Assembly (NCBI GenBank): GCA_028583405.1
Contig: CM053248.1
Span: 26,524,543-26,588,542, forward strand
Direction: 5' to 3'
Origin: Pogonophryne albipinna
Taxonomy: Eukaryota > Chordata > Actinopteri > Perciformes > Artedidraconidae
Length of the DNA: 64,000 nucleotides
A program made the position numbers and the translations under genes. Shown here in pieces: positions 47,331 through 58,977 of the stretch. The notes beneath the pieces were generated by a model. The model was not told the origin of the DNA. It saw only the letters and a list, made by a program, of their open reading frames with translations, and did not search any database. The stretch's first letter is position 1; each line of letters begins with the position of its first letter.

Positions 47331-47829
47331 GGCTGATTAGATTCAGCCCCTAGTTTTGCTGATAGGCTTAGTTTGTCGGGGGACATCTTACTTCTTCCTT
47401 CTCTCTGTCTATACCTGTGTACTCTCATGTTCCGATTAACCCAGCTTCCCCAAATTTCTTTCTTTTTGGTGTCTATATACGCTGGGATCCGGAGTCATGG
47501 ATGATCCTGCGGTCCTGTGTCCTGCATCGCGAGCCCTGGATCTTGAGTCGTGGCTGTGGTCATGGATCATAGGTCCTGGATGGATATCCTCGTGGATTCA
47601 TCTTCCTATTATACACACATGCATTTCCAAACATTTGGACTACCTATGTTGCAAATGTATTATCTTTTCAATTTACACACGGCATCTATTGCACGTCTGT
47701 CCGTCCTGGGAGAGGGATTCCTCCAAATGTAACATTTGTGATATTGGGCTATATAAATAAACATTGATTGATTGATTGGGGGCCCCCCCACTTGTCAGCC
47801 CTGCCCCACATTTTCGCAGCGGCAGTTGC

Positions 47830-48860
47830 CGCAGAACACTGTACAAATCCCGTTTCAATAATTGCCCTCTACTCTAAAGTCGCATCTAAAACGCGATCTG
47901 ATCTAGCTGTGTATATTTTGTTATTTTTGATTGTTATATTCAATCTCACTAGCTACAGGCATTTTTGAAGCTTGTAAAGGGAAGATGACAGCTCGCCTCT
48001 CACTCGCCACTCTGCTGTTCCTCAGCGCCGCTCCCCCTCCCTCCCACTGAAATTACGAATGTAAGGTGTATAGTAATCATAGATAACACGGCAGGGTCCG
48101 TTAGAGTTTGTTTTTATCTGATTTAAAATAAACAAAGTCTTGGCTTTCAGAATATTAAACTTGTTTCGGCAAATTCAGATGATAAATACAACTTTGAAAC
48201 TTTTAACGGCATAATTACAAGCAGAGAACGAAGTAACTTTACATAACTGCTTCTCGTGAGTGTTTTTCCCGGGAAACAAACACAATACACACAAACGCAA
48301 AAATACACAAACACGCACGTATATACACGCGGCGCGGAACACTTTACAAATCCCGTTTAAATAATTCCCCTCTACTCTAAAGTCGCATCTAAAACGCGAT
48401 CTGATCTAGCTGTGTATATTTTGTTATTTTGTATTGTTATATATTCAATCTCAGTAGCTACACACATTTTTTAAGCTTGTAAAGGGAAGACCACAGCTCG
48501 CCTCTCACTCGCCACTCTGCTCTTCCACAGCGCCGCCCCCCCTCCCTCCTGCCGAAATTATGAATGTAAGGCATATAGTAATCATAGATAACACCGCAGG
48601 GTCCGTTACAGTTTGTTTTCATCTGATTTCAAATAAACAAAGTCTTGGCTTTCAGAATATTAAACTTGTTTCGGCAAATTCAGATGATAAATACAGCTTT
48701 GAAGCTTGTAATGGCATAATTACAAGCGGAGAACGGAGTAACTTAACGTCACAACAGGCATAACAACAGCCGGTTTTTCTCACGAGTGTTTTCCACGAGA
48801 AACAAACAATACACACAAACGCAAAAATACACAAACACACACACGTATATACACACACAC
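47830..48860 (+). repeat. Tandem duplication of about 505 bp
   Basis: Unit 1 starts near 47831 (GAACACTGTACAAATCCCG) and unit 2 near 48335 (GAACACTTTACAAATCCCG). They continue in parallel through CTTGGCTTTCAGAATATTAA to the CACAAACACGCA end. Divergence is modest. No coding capacity is evident. Confidence 0.88.
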
Positions 48861-49237
48861 TCGCGAGCTTCCCCCAGACCAGTAATCCAAACGAAAATAT
48901 CTTCCCTCCGTACTATTTTGATCTTTTGCTCCGCTAATAATCAGATCGATGGATTCCAGAGAAGAGAAAACTTTAAAGGCCTTTTTCTCAAAATGATGAC
49001 TCTGTAACAGTCATTATACACTGAACAAAAATATAAATGCAACACTTTTGTTTTTGCTCCCATTTTTCATGAGATGAACTCAAAGATCTAAAACATTTTC
49101 TATATACACAAAATAACCATTTCTCTCAAATATTGTTCACAAATCTGAAAAAATCTGTGATAGTGAGCACTTCTCCTTTGCCGAGATAATCCATCCCACC
49201 TCACAGGTGTGGCATATCAAGATGCTGATTAGACAGC

Positions 49238-51262
49238 ATGATTATTGAACAGGTGTGCCTTAGGCTGGCCACAATAAAAGGCCACTCTAAAATGTTCAGT
49301 TTTATCACACAGCACAATGCCACAGATGTCGCAAGTTTTGAGGGAGTGTGCAATTGGCATGCTGACAGCAGGAATGTCCACCAGCGCTGTTGCCGTGAAT
49401 TGAATGTTCATTTCTCTACCATAAGCCGTCTCCAAAGGCGTTTCAGAGAATTTGGCAGTACATCCAACCGGCCTCACAACCGCAGACCACGTGTAACCAC
49501 ACCAGCCCAGGACCTCCACATCCAGCATGTTCACCTCCAAGATCGTCTGAGACCAGCCACTCGGACAGCTGCTGCAACAATCGGTTTGCATAACGAAAGA
49601 ATTTCTACACAAACTGTCAGAAACCGTCTCAGGGAAGCTCATCTGCATGCTCGTCGTCCTCATCGGGGTCTCGACCTGACTCCGGTTCGTCGTCGTAACC
49701 GACTTGAGTGGGCAAATGCTCACATTCGATGGTGTCTGGCACGTTGGAGAGGTGTTCTCTTCACGGATGAATCCCGGTTTTCACTGTTCAGTGCAGATGG
49801 CAGACAGCGTGTGTGGCGTCGTGTGGGTGAGCGGTTTTCTGATGTCAATGTTGTGAATCGAGTGGCCCATGTTGGTGGTGGGGTTATGGTATGGGCAGGC
49901 TTATGGACGACGAACACAGGTGCATTTTATTGATGGCATTGTGAATGCACAGAGATACCGTGATGAGATCCTGAGGCCCATTGTTGTGCCATTCATCCAC
50001 GACCATCACCTCATGTTGCAGCATGATAATGCACGGCCCCATGTTGCAAGGATCTGTACACAATTCCTGGATGCTGAAAAGATCCCAGTTCTTGCATGGC
50101 CAGCATACTCACCGGACATTGAAGATTATTATCATCTGATATTTGGGAAGTGTGTTACATTTGAAATGGCAGAAAGTCTTGTTGCAACTTCCAGATATTA
50201 AAAGAGGCCCCTTGAGTTTCTCTGGAAATTATCAATAGTAGCAGTTAAGTGAATACTGTTCAAACAATACCTGTGTTTGTGTTTTGTATTGATTTCTCTG
50301 TTTTATCCTTTCATAAATGTGAGGACTAAACTTGCTCAAACATTCTGGGGTGCTTGGAGTAAACAGGTTTTATTGCTCTGTGGGGGAGGTGTAGGTATGC
50401 AGGACAGTGGGCTAGGTGGATGAGAGTACCTTCTGCTTAAGATCTCCAGTATGTCATGTTTCAGGGAAGTCTACATATCTTGAATAGTATTTGTGTGTGT
50501 TTAATTACTTTGTATTAATAATAGCAGTCTGTGTAACCAGAAGCGGAAAAATATGAGGAGTAAAACCATTATTTGGAGTAAGATGTGAGCAAGAGAATAT
50601 TCTTTAGACCCAACTCAGGTCTCTGGAATGTGGGGGGATGTGTGTGTGTGGAGGCTGCAGAAATATGAGACAGCGAATGCCAGATGTGTTTTGCTTCAAA
50701 CTGAGACTGTTTGCGGGTCCTCTGCTGGCACGCGCTGATTCGCTGCGACACAGCATCTTTTGCATCTCCCAATGAGATGACCTGAAAAGATGACCAGCTG
50801 ACCCAACCCCTCCTGTTTTGTTTTCTGCATGTAAGCCTGTTCTATCTGTTGGTTCGTTCTTTTTTGCTCCTGCCGTCAAGATGAAAGGTTCTCCCGGCAT
50901 TTGGACCAGAGCAGGGCGTGGGCCTACCCCTTTGGAGAAGTGTATCATTAAAGCAGATTATTGTTTAACCCCTATCCTGGTTGTTTTGAGTTTTCCTTCT
51001 TTTAAAGCAAACTCATATAGGATCGGCGCGGAGCAGAGATATCTGCTCCAACAACATGTCACCCATTGAGCATGTTTGGGATGCTCTGGATCGGCGTATA
51101 CGACAGCGTGTTCCAGTTCCTGCCAATATCCAGCAACTTCGCACAGCCATTGAAGAGGAGTGGACCAACATTTCACAGGCCACAATCAACAACCTGATCA
51201 ACTCTATGTGAAGGAGATGTGTTGCACTGCGTGAGGCAAATGGTGGTCACACCAGATACTGA
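49238..51262 (+). pseudogene. Tc1 (DD34E) transposase, broken
   Basis: Helix-turn-helix segments and the catalytic residues can be followed: FTDESRFSLFSADGR (first Asp), LQHDNARPHVA (second Asp) and SPIEHVWDALDRRIRQ (Glu). The breaks are a frameshift at about 49898 (between GGVMVWAG and GRRTQVHFID), a 0.93-kb solo LTR between the second Asp and the Glu, and an in-frame TGA at about 51210 where family members have Arg. The protein is therefore inactive. Confidence 0.92.
50120..51053 (+). repeat. Solo LTR inserted in the Tc1 transposase gene
   Basis: 934 bp starting TGAAGATTATTATC and ending CTCCAACA, with a 4-bp duplication ACAT (50116-50119 and 51054-51057). Removing it rejoins the Tc1 reading frame exactly at PD|MSPIEH. 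Its last 40 bp (GGATCGGCGCGGAGCAGAG, then CCAACA) resemble the 3' end of the LTRs at 24.7 and 31.6 kb, so the two families are related. Confidence 0.85.
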
Positions 51263-51685
51263 CTGGTTTTCGGACCCCCCCAGACCCCCCCAATAAAGCA
51301 AAACTGCACGTTTGAGTGGCCTTTTATTGTGGCCAGCCTAAGGCACACCTGTGTGACATATTTTTGCTTAATATTTGTAGTACAAAAACAATCCTGATAT
51401 CATCAGAAAGCTATAATCAAAATCTGTCTTCGGGTCAATGCGACTGATTTCGATTGAGCAGGTCACTTTGCATTAGGTAAAATAAAGCAGGCAGACATAA
51501 CAGGAAGAATATGTACATTTTTAACCCAATCAAATAGGACATTGTCACACCATTCAAATGTACCCATGTAAATTACAACCAATAAAAAAGCTTAGATTTG
51601 TTTATTTGTTACGTTGTTTACTTTATTTGTTACGTTGTTCTGTGTGTGTCAGCCGTAGATAGAAAGAATATATACACTTGCAAAC

Positions 51686-52091
51686 ATGTCAGAAGAACCA
51701 GCGCAGAACAAAACTAAATACAGTCAATCTAAACTTAAATGTAACAACTGGAAGGTCACATCCCTGACATCCACATCTCCGGAGCCTGGACCTTCTTCAA
51801 TCATAGAAACAGCGAAGCCAGATGAACCCAAAAGCAGCAGCTCTGCGGCCGCAGACACTGTCAAAACCGCCGCCACCGCCGTCGTTGATCCGAAACAGGC
51901 TGGTTCCGACTGCATGGAGGTTTGTTGTCGGGACATTGAGGCGGGTAAAGCTGCAGCTAACTGTCGAAAAAAACGAGACCGCTAGATTATTTGGGCAAAG
52001 AGAAAGGTACTTCAACGCAGAATGGTACAAAAACAGAGAGTGGTTCATTCTTTGCAAAACCACTAAACGATATGATAAATTGCGATGTTAA
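51686..52091 (+). pseudogene. Coding remnant between the inverted-repeat arms, hAT TTF-like
   Basis: A frame starting at the ATG 51686 gives about 99 Ser/Lys/Ala-rich residues, MSEEPAQNKTKYSQSK onward. An overlapping frame ends RYFNAEWYKNREWFILC, which resembles the TTF-type zinc-finger entry (R-F-x-x-x-W-x-x-x-x-x-W) of hAT transposases. A splice or frameshift would link them. The rest of the transposase is absent. The similarity is short, so this is tentative. Confidence 0.35.
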
Positions 52092-53009
52092 CAACCTCAT
52101 GATAACCTTATATTTTTTTAACTTAGGATCACCTGTGTTTAGTCTAGAAAAAGGTAAATGTGTGCATTTTATTATAAAATTGTGTATATTTACAGACTGT
52201 TGCAAAAACGAAGAAGCTTATAAACATCAGGTTTAAAACTAAAAGAGCTTTACAAAAAAGTAACACAATTAAAGATGTTTGGAGTTTTATTTGAGTTATT
52301 AATTTAAATTTTTTGTCAAAGAGATGCTGATTTGAAACCGTTGTTACATACAGTTACGGCATTTCCTGTTTCTGCCGGAGAGAGGGGAGTTTGTCCCAAA
52401 GCTTGCCACTGTATTTACTCCCTCCATCTGACAGGAGGGAGCCTCGTGTGTCACTCCACGGAGTGTGTAGGGATAGGGTGTAGGGCGTGGTTTGAGATTG
52501 GGCCATACACACGCACTTTTTTGCCCCCCCCCACTTCTAAAATGAATCCGGCGTGCCTCCCTTACAGTACACAATTGATCCTGAGTCCTGTCAGTTAAAG
52601 TGTTTCATAGTTAGCTTAGCTAAGCATCAACCTAGCACTGAAATATATGGATGTTATATGACAGTATTTCTGAGAAGAATTCAGCTGAAATGGTGGCATA
52701 GTTGCCACTGCTTTACGTGTCGACAGCATGTTTGAACGTATTTGCAGCAGTAAATGTGGCTGTTTGGCCACTGACGTTGCCATAACAACACCTGAATTTA
52801 AATGTGCAACCTCTTTTTGTGACAGATTTTTGCAAAAAATTATAATTCTTCTGAATGATATTCCTATTGACAGCTAGTTTCTATGTGAACATTATGAGAT
52901 GGACAGCCAGAGAGAATAAATGAAAAACAATTATGAAATACTATATGACAAAACAAGAATACAGTTTAAGTGATTTGTAAAATATCCATAAAGAAAAATC
53001 TGCTTACAG
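52092..53009. other. Loop region of the inverted repeat, nothing recognised
   Basis: AT-rich with no convincing exon. Short GC-richer part at 52370-52560. Confidence 0.4.
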
Positions 53010-53929
53010 TTCTGTTTCATATGTGACCTGCTCTATCGAAATCAGTCGCATTGACCCGAAGACACATTTTGAGTTGTATACACTGTTGGAAAGAGGATAT
53101 TCCTAGCTTTCTAATGATATCAGGATTGTTTTTGTACTCCAAATATTAAGCAAAATATGTCACATTATATAATGACTGTCACCGAGTCATCATTTTGAGA
53201 AAAAGGCCTTCAAAGTTTTCTCTTCTCTGGAATCCATCGATCTGATTGATTATTAGTGGAGCAAATGATCAAAATACTACGGAGGGAAGATATTTTCGTT
53301 TGGAGGGGAAGCTCGCGAGTGTGTGTGTATACTGTGCGTGTGTGTGTGTTTGTGTAATTTTGCGTTTGTGTGTATTGTGTTTGTTTCCCGGGGAAAACAC
53401 TCACGAGAAACACCGGCTGTTGTTATGCCTGCTGTGACGTTAAGTTACTCCGTTCTCCGCTTGTAATTATGCCGTTACAAGCTTCAAAGTTGTATTTATC
53501 ATCTGAATTTGCCGAAACAAGTTTAATATTCTGAAAGCCAAGACTTTGTTTAATTTAAATCAGATGAAAACAAACTGTAACGGACCCTGCGGTGTTATCT
53601 ATGATTATTATACTCTTACATTCATAATTTCAGCCGGAGGGAGGGGGGGCGGCGCTGCGGAAGAGCAGATTGCAAGTGAGAGGTGCCTGTCTTCATCCCT
53701 TTACAAGCTTAAAAAATGTATTTATCGTGTGATTTTGGAAATAAAAGTTTCATATTCTGAAAGCCAAGACTTTGTTTGTTTAAAATCAAACAAAACACCC
53801 GACTCCCGAAAAAATAGTTTTTTACGTAAATCCACGTTTATTTTGAAATGAGCCGTTGCGACTTCCGACTGATTTCGATAGAGCGGGTCACATATGGGTG
53901 TTGAGAGACGTATCCAGAGATCTCTTAAT

Positions 53930-54395
53930 TTTGCTCTCAAAGTGCACCAGATTGATGCTTTTAACTTCAATATTTAAAAAAAAATCTTCACTGGGGAGCA
54001 TGCCCCCGGACCACCCTAGAGGAGGTGTGGACCCCCTTAGAGGCAGTGGCGGTTCTAGACCAATTTAACTGGGGGGGCCACTGGGGGGCCAGTTATTTTC
54101 TGAGGGGGGCACAATAAATGCAGGACGAAAAAGAGAACTAGACAGTATAAAGTAATTGCATATAAGAAAACAATGCAATACAGTTATTGGTATTTGTTTC
54201 AGTACACTTATTTCAGATATATCTTATAGTTATTACTGTTAGCTTCAGCTTAAGTTATAGTACCATTTTTGCACTAACACCATATCATATTTATATAAAA
54301 ATAAAGGAAATGAACAGTTACATCTCTACTTTACATCTACAATTACACGGATACAATAGTTTAACTCACCTTCAATTATCGTGGTAGTCTCTTGA
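53930..54395. mobile_element. hAT-type fragments with CAGTGGCGG end
   Basis: 53930-54040 is an inverted copy of 55990-56110 (shared GTGCACCAGATTGATGCTT). At 54044 a new end CAGTGGCGGTTCTAGACC begins, a known fish hAT terminus. Its right end is not visible, so it is probably truncated where the DIRS sequence begins. Confidence 0.5.
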
Positions 54396-54424
54396 AACGT
54401 AGGTTATATCTCTCACAGGCTCCG

Positions 54425-55258
54425 CCCCAGACCAGGCGTCATGGGCGGGCCCCATGGGGCCGGGGCCGCCCATCCAGGATTTGGGCCCGCTGTTTTAATC
54501 AGGGCTGAATACCACATTTTTATTGTTTTATTATTTTGTTTATTGTTTTTATTTGTAGGGCTTTGTCCTAATATTTATTTTTGTATTAGTTTAATATAAT
54601 TTTTTTATTTTGCTAGGAAATTCTGAATGAAAGGCTGCGCGCAAGACTGGTTTTTCGCTGGGTTGAGTCGTGTGGGTTTTTGAGTGAGATGCGGCACAGC
54701 AGCCTGTCAGTTAGTCTACTCTTGCTAGTGGTTCACGAAAGGAATATGGCAACTCAGCGCCAGATGCAGGCACATTAGAAGAAACCAGTTAGGCCTACGT
54801 TACCAACGAGCAAGCAAGTCAGCTGACAATCAATTATATTTTGAAGAGAAATTTACTCTCAAGCCGGCTCTCTCACAAACTCCTGCTCAGTGCGCAAGCA
54901 GACCGCTGCACAGGCTCTCTGCCTCGCTCAATCTCTCTCTCTCTCTCCCTTTCTCTCCATCGCTCAACCTCACTCCACCTCTCCACCCTGTGTGCGCTCA
55001 AGTTTGCCTGCGTGCTTGCCCAAGTTGGCACAGCGTTACAAATGTGCCACAAAAACAACCAATGGATAGGCTACATAAGACCGTCAACAGCCTTATGGCA
55101 ACCTAAAACCCCTCTCTTTCAACAATTCACGAGCGGCTCCCTCCCCCCCCCCGTTGACAAATCGCGAGCATCTAACAGCCCCCCCATTGACAATTCAGAT
55201 TTCCCGGGAAATGTAAGTGTCGTGGTGGGCCCGCCCTGGTAAATCAAATGCCCGCCCA
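54425..55258. mobile_element. Non-autonomous element with GGGCGGGCC ends in DIRS
   Basis: The inverted ends GGGCGGGCCC and GGGCCCGCC interrupt the DIRS motif CAGGCTCCGCC|CTCTACTGG. A clear target duplication was not found. A Ser/Leu-rich open frame inside comes from a CT-rich tract and is not a gene. Confidence 0.5.
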
Positions 55259-55891
55259 GAGATGTATGTCTGCCGCCGGGTCTGCTCCTCCCTCTACTGG
55301 ACTCTAGGGGTACTACCTTACCCTGCGAGCATTCTCCCACTGAGACTTCTATAGACGTAGCCGGCCTTGGGCGGGCCTACCTGAATGCGCGCGCATCACA
55401 CCATATAAAAGGAGGCCTCGCCTCCTGACTATCATCCTTTTCTCTTCAGCATTGGAAGTGATTCCACGAGAGACTGAGACGTTTGAAAGAAGAAGAAAGA
55501 GTTATCATACCTCCAGGGAGTCGCCACTGCTAGAGACCCGGGCCTGTCCTTCGTGCCCTGGCTGAAATAGCGGGCGCCGATCCCCACCACCTTTGCTTCG
55601 AGCGTTTGGGAGACCAGGATATGGCCGAGGCGGTGCCATTCACGTTCGCCATTCCTTCCGGGTCTGGCGTCCATGGAAGTCCACCGCCCAGGGCTGTACT
55701 CTCCCTGGATGATGATCATGGCGGCGGGTGTGTGGGCTGCTCACTCATTGCTAGAGATGCCCCGCCTCACCAGGTCAGAGCGATTATTGGGCCGCAAGGC
55801 CGAATAAGTAGCTTGGTCCACGGGCCTTGCCCCAGGCCCGGTTCCCCCGGGGACCGGTGCTCGGTGGCTTCACATGATATAGGGTCGACCC

Positions 55892-57850
55892 CAGTGGCGG
55901 ATTTAGGATTGTAGAAGATCCGGGGCTTAGCCTAGGAGTTGTTGGGGGGGGGGGGTGCAGGGGTAAAGTGCTATTTTTTACAAGTGGGGGGTGGACCGAA
56001 CATCCTTTAGGGGGGTCGTCGCCTCCTCTGGGCGGTCCGGGGGCATGCTCCCCGGGAAGATTTTTTTTTTAAATATTGAAGTTACAAGCATCAATCTGGT
56101 GCACTTTGAGAGCAACATTAACCCTACCTTAATAATACCTTAAAGCGGACAAAAGGAAATGAAGAACACTTATTCATTAACACCCTTTAATGAAGCAAAC
56201 CAGTGTTGTAGTCAAGTCACCAATTCATGAGTCCAAGTCACTCTCGAGTCACCACTCTTTGAGTCCGAGTCACCAAGGGAGAGTCGTAGTCGAGTCCGAG
56301 TCAACCAAGGAGTGTCCTTGTCGAGTCCGAGTCATCATTACCTGTGTTCGAGTCCGAGTCCAAGTCCGAGTCACCTAAGAAGAGTCCAAGTCAAGTCCGA
56401 GTCACAAGTCTTCATGTATTAATCTTTGTGGATATATGTGTTGAAATGTAGCTGCTCCTCTACATTGCTTTTATCCTGTCATGTTATACTAATCTGTCTA
56501 TTGAACTGCAGTGAAGCGAGTTTGGCTACAATTCTTGTAATAGGTGCTATACAAATATATAGCTTATTACTAATATTAATATTATTATATATAAATAAAC
56601 TATATTTAAAATGAGTTACCTTTTAGAGAAGTGATTATATTTGTATGCCAATATTTTCCTATGGTAAAGTTTTCGTTTTGCACTTTTATTTTGATAGTAA
56701 TAAGATCGGGACTCTTATTTTGAAGGAACTTTTACCGGTTAAATCGGTTTACTGATAGCCCCAGAAAGCACATGGCTACATAACATGCAAAATTACCATT
56801 CTGCATGCTAAGTAGCCATGTGCTTTCGTGTTATCGGCTGAATCTTTATTTATTGATTAGATCACGTTACTCTGATGATAGTGTTCAAGACAGAGCCTAT
56901 ATGTCTGAACTCGATCCTTAGAGTAATGTGTTACGGAGCCTTCTCTTCAATATTGTTTCCACATAACGAGCATTTTGCGCTGCTCTTTTCCAATGTGGAA
57001 GCAGAATGTGTGAAAGCATACAGCACGATGCGGGGTGTGTCTAGACATCTCTAGACTGGAATAGCGGGGCCCAGTCTGTGAATTCGCCTCGCAGGTGCAC
57101 ACGCCAGGATAGAGGACATCAGACTCCAGAGAAAATTTGCTCGAGTCCGAGTCCAAGTCGGAGCGTCAATGTACAAGTCGAGTCTGAGTCATCGTGGGGG
57201 GGGGGAGGAATTCACAAGTCCGAGTCCAAGTCATCGTGCGCGAGAATTCATGAGTCCAAGTCCGAGTCTCGTCAATCAGTGCGCGAGTCCGAGTCGAGTC
57301 CCGAAAATCGGCACTCCAGTCCGAGTCCAGGACTCGAGTACTCCATCTCTGATACCATATAAGGGCATACATAGTGTGGTTACTCCATGTTTACTAGCTA
57401 TAACATTAATGTTACATCACTCTTTTTCACTTCTTACTCAGTCAGCCAGAGTGCAGATATCACCATTAGATTCACAAACTTGAAACATCATCCATTTCTT
57501 CACTGCTGTTGATGACATTGTTGTCAGCTGCTGATACTGCTGCTGCTGCTGCTGCAGCTTGTGGCGCCTGCTTCAATGAAAATAACTTTCTAATATCCAT
57601 AACTTTATAGGCTATTAGCTTAAAACTCGTCAGGCACTAGGAAGGATCACTTCTTCTTCAGGGCAGGGAAGGCTACGCAGTACGCAGGCTAATGTCCCGC
57701 TGCGGCTGCCTCTCTGGTGGACTCCGGTACTGCACATTACTCACGAGACGTTTTCAACAATTTTTTTTTTTTTTTAAGTGAAACATCCGGGGCTTTTCAG
57801 AAAACATCCGGGGCTTGAGCCCAAGTAGCCACCCCCTAGCGCCGCCACTG
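55892..57850. mobile_element. hAT-type element CAGTGGCGGATTTAGG, with a nested element
   Basis: The left end CAGTGGCGGATTTAGG and right end CTAGCGCCGCCACTG are inverted copies inserted in the second DIRS element. The duplication is not clear. GGGGCATGCTCCCC stands near the left end. No transposase is present. A (CTG)n run lies at 57537-57560. Confidence 0.7.
56201..57351. mobile_element. Nested hAT-like element with GAGTCCGAGTC subterminal repeats
   Basis: The left part (CAGTGTTGTAGTCAAGTC) and the right part (GGACTCGAGTACTCCATCTC) hold many direct copies of GAGTCCGAGTC or GAGTCCAAGTC. This arrangement is typical of a fish hAT family in which the repeats are presumed transposase binding sites. 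No duplication was confirmed. Confidence 0.6.
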
Positions 57851-58142
57851 ACCGCCGTGTGATGTCCCTGGGATATCACGCCGCGTGGCACTTTCCAAAG
57901 AGGATCGTGTTGATCTCCTGGGAGCCCCCGTGTTTACGGAAGGGCTCTTTGGATCGATCTCCTTGCTCACGGGATGAGGAGTAGTCGCAGCGTGGCTGCT
58001 TCTTGCCCATCCCCAGAGGAAGAAACACTGTCCTACACTCCCCGCCCCTGCTGTAAACCCCAGTATAGGGAGCCAGCAGGTGGGCGTGTGCACGTGAGTG
58101 GAATAAACCGAGTGCTGTCAAAGCACTGTGCGGGTTCAAGAG

Positions 58143-58977
58143 TAGGGTGACCAGGTCCCAACAAACCAAATGTGGGACAAGGAGTATGTTTGTGTGGGAC
58201 AATGTGGGACACCCTCTCAACAGCACCACCCCACCCCCCACCCCCCCCCCGGGAAAAAAATCTCTATTGCTATACTGTTTCATTTGGTTTATTCAACAGC
58301 ATCCAATAAACAATGACAGAAAGTGAGTTTAAAATGCAGTAACAATTTAGAATCTTAATAAAGAAAAGTAAACTAAGGCTAAGGCAGCAGGCATTATCCA
58401 CTGTGTTTAGAAATGCATCTTCCTAATTCAACTAGTGTATTACCTGTAAAAGTAGGCACAACATAAATTAATAGATAAAATAAAACCATAAGTACAAATC
58501 AAAACTGGCCAGGAGGGAACAAAAACATAATAATACATAAAATAAAATAGCTTTCAGTTTTGTCCATCACAGCAACAACAGGTGGGCCCCCCCAGTGTGT
58601 GGGCTATTTTGTCACCTAGAACCACTGGTGTCTTTAACTCTGTCAAAAAACTCTCCACAGAGGCAGGGGCAAGCACATCTGTTAGTATGGACGCTGCTTT
58701 TGTACGACCACATGACATTTTCTTTACTATATCAGAGTCTGGAAAAATGGTCGGCGCTAGCTTGTTACCACAGTCACTATGGTAACACTGGTTATTTCTG
58801 CTGCTGTTACCTTGTCTGAGTGGCCATCATTTTTTGGTTTGAGTAGGAATGTCTCCATAGAGTGGGATGTCTCTTTTTGAGCGACACGTTTCTTGTGAGA
58901 ATCGCATTCTCGGTGTCTTTTGACGTCGTATTCACCACCATCTGAAATTGAAAAATTACTCTTGCAAAAAACTCCCT
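58143..58977. mobile_element. Element beginning TAGGGTGACCAGGTCCC
   Basis: The start resembles a common vertebrate hAT terminus (AGGGTGACCA) followed by repeats of TGTGGGACAA. The right end is not found; it may be interrupted by the next element. No coding region. Confidence 0.4.

Larger units (their letters stand above)
43140..47778 (+). mobile_element. L2-type LINE, apparently full length and intact
   Basis: It has a 5' leader, ORF1 (43359-44216), ORF2 (44331-47330), a 0.43-kb 3' UTR, and an end of TGTAACATTTGTGATATTGG with an ATTGATTGATTG repeat tail. This is the organisation of vertebrate L2/CR1-group LINEs, whose tails are short microsatellites rather than poly-A. The start is approximate. 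I could not identify a target duplication, which is not unusual for this group. Confidence 0.85.
49017..51350 (+). mobile_element. Tc1-type transposon, right end truncated
   Basis: The left end CACTGAACAAAAATATAAAT follows a TA at 49017-49018. The inverted inner repeat is seen as AGGCTGGCCACAATAAAAGG at 49262 and its complement at 51319. The right copy breaks off at about 51350, where sequence of the surrounding inverted-repeat arm resumes, so the outer right end was deleted. A solo LTR sits inside the transposase gene. Confidence 0.85.
48480..53725. repeat. Long inverted repeat arms around a composite element
   Basis: 48480-49016 is inverted at 53170-53725, and 51352-51480 is inverted at 53010-53165. 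Taken together, one arm of about 650 bp was split by the Tc1 insertion at 49017. The loop between the arms is about 51480-53010 and holds a short coding remnant. This looks like a foldback or long-inverted-repeat DNA element; its outermost ends are not resolved. Confidence 0.75.
54396..58142 (+). mobile_element. Second DIRS-type element, fragmented
   Basis: Pieces with DIRS end sequence are 54396-54424 (CACAGGCTCCGCC), 55259-55891 and 57851-58142. 55293 carries CTCTACTGGACTCTA and 55606 encodes MGDQDMAEAVPFTFAI, identical in sequence to the 5' coding start of the first DIRS copy but on the plus strand. Two hAT-type insertions split it. No recombinase or RT is left here. Confidence 0.65.

Noticed and set aside
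54841..55242. 133-codon Ser/Leu-rich frame
   Set aside because: Driven by a CT-rich tract inside a non-autonomous element; no domain is present.
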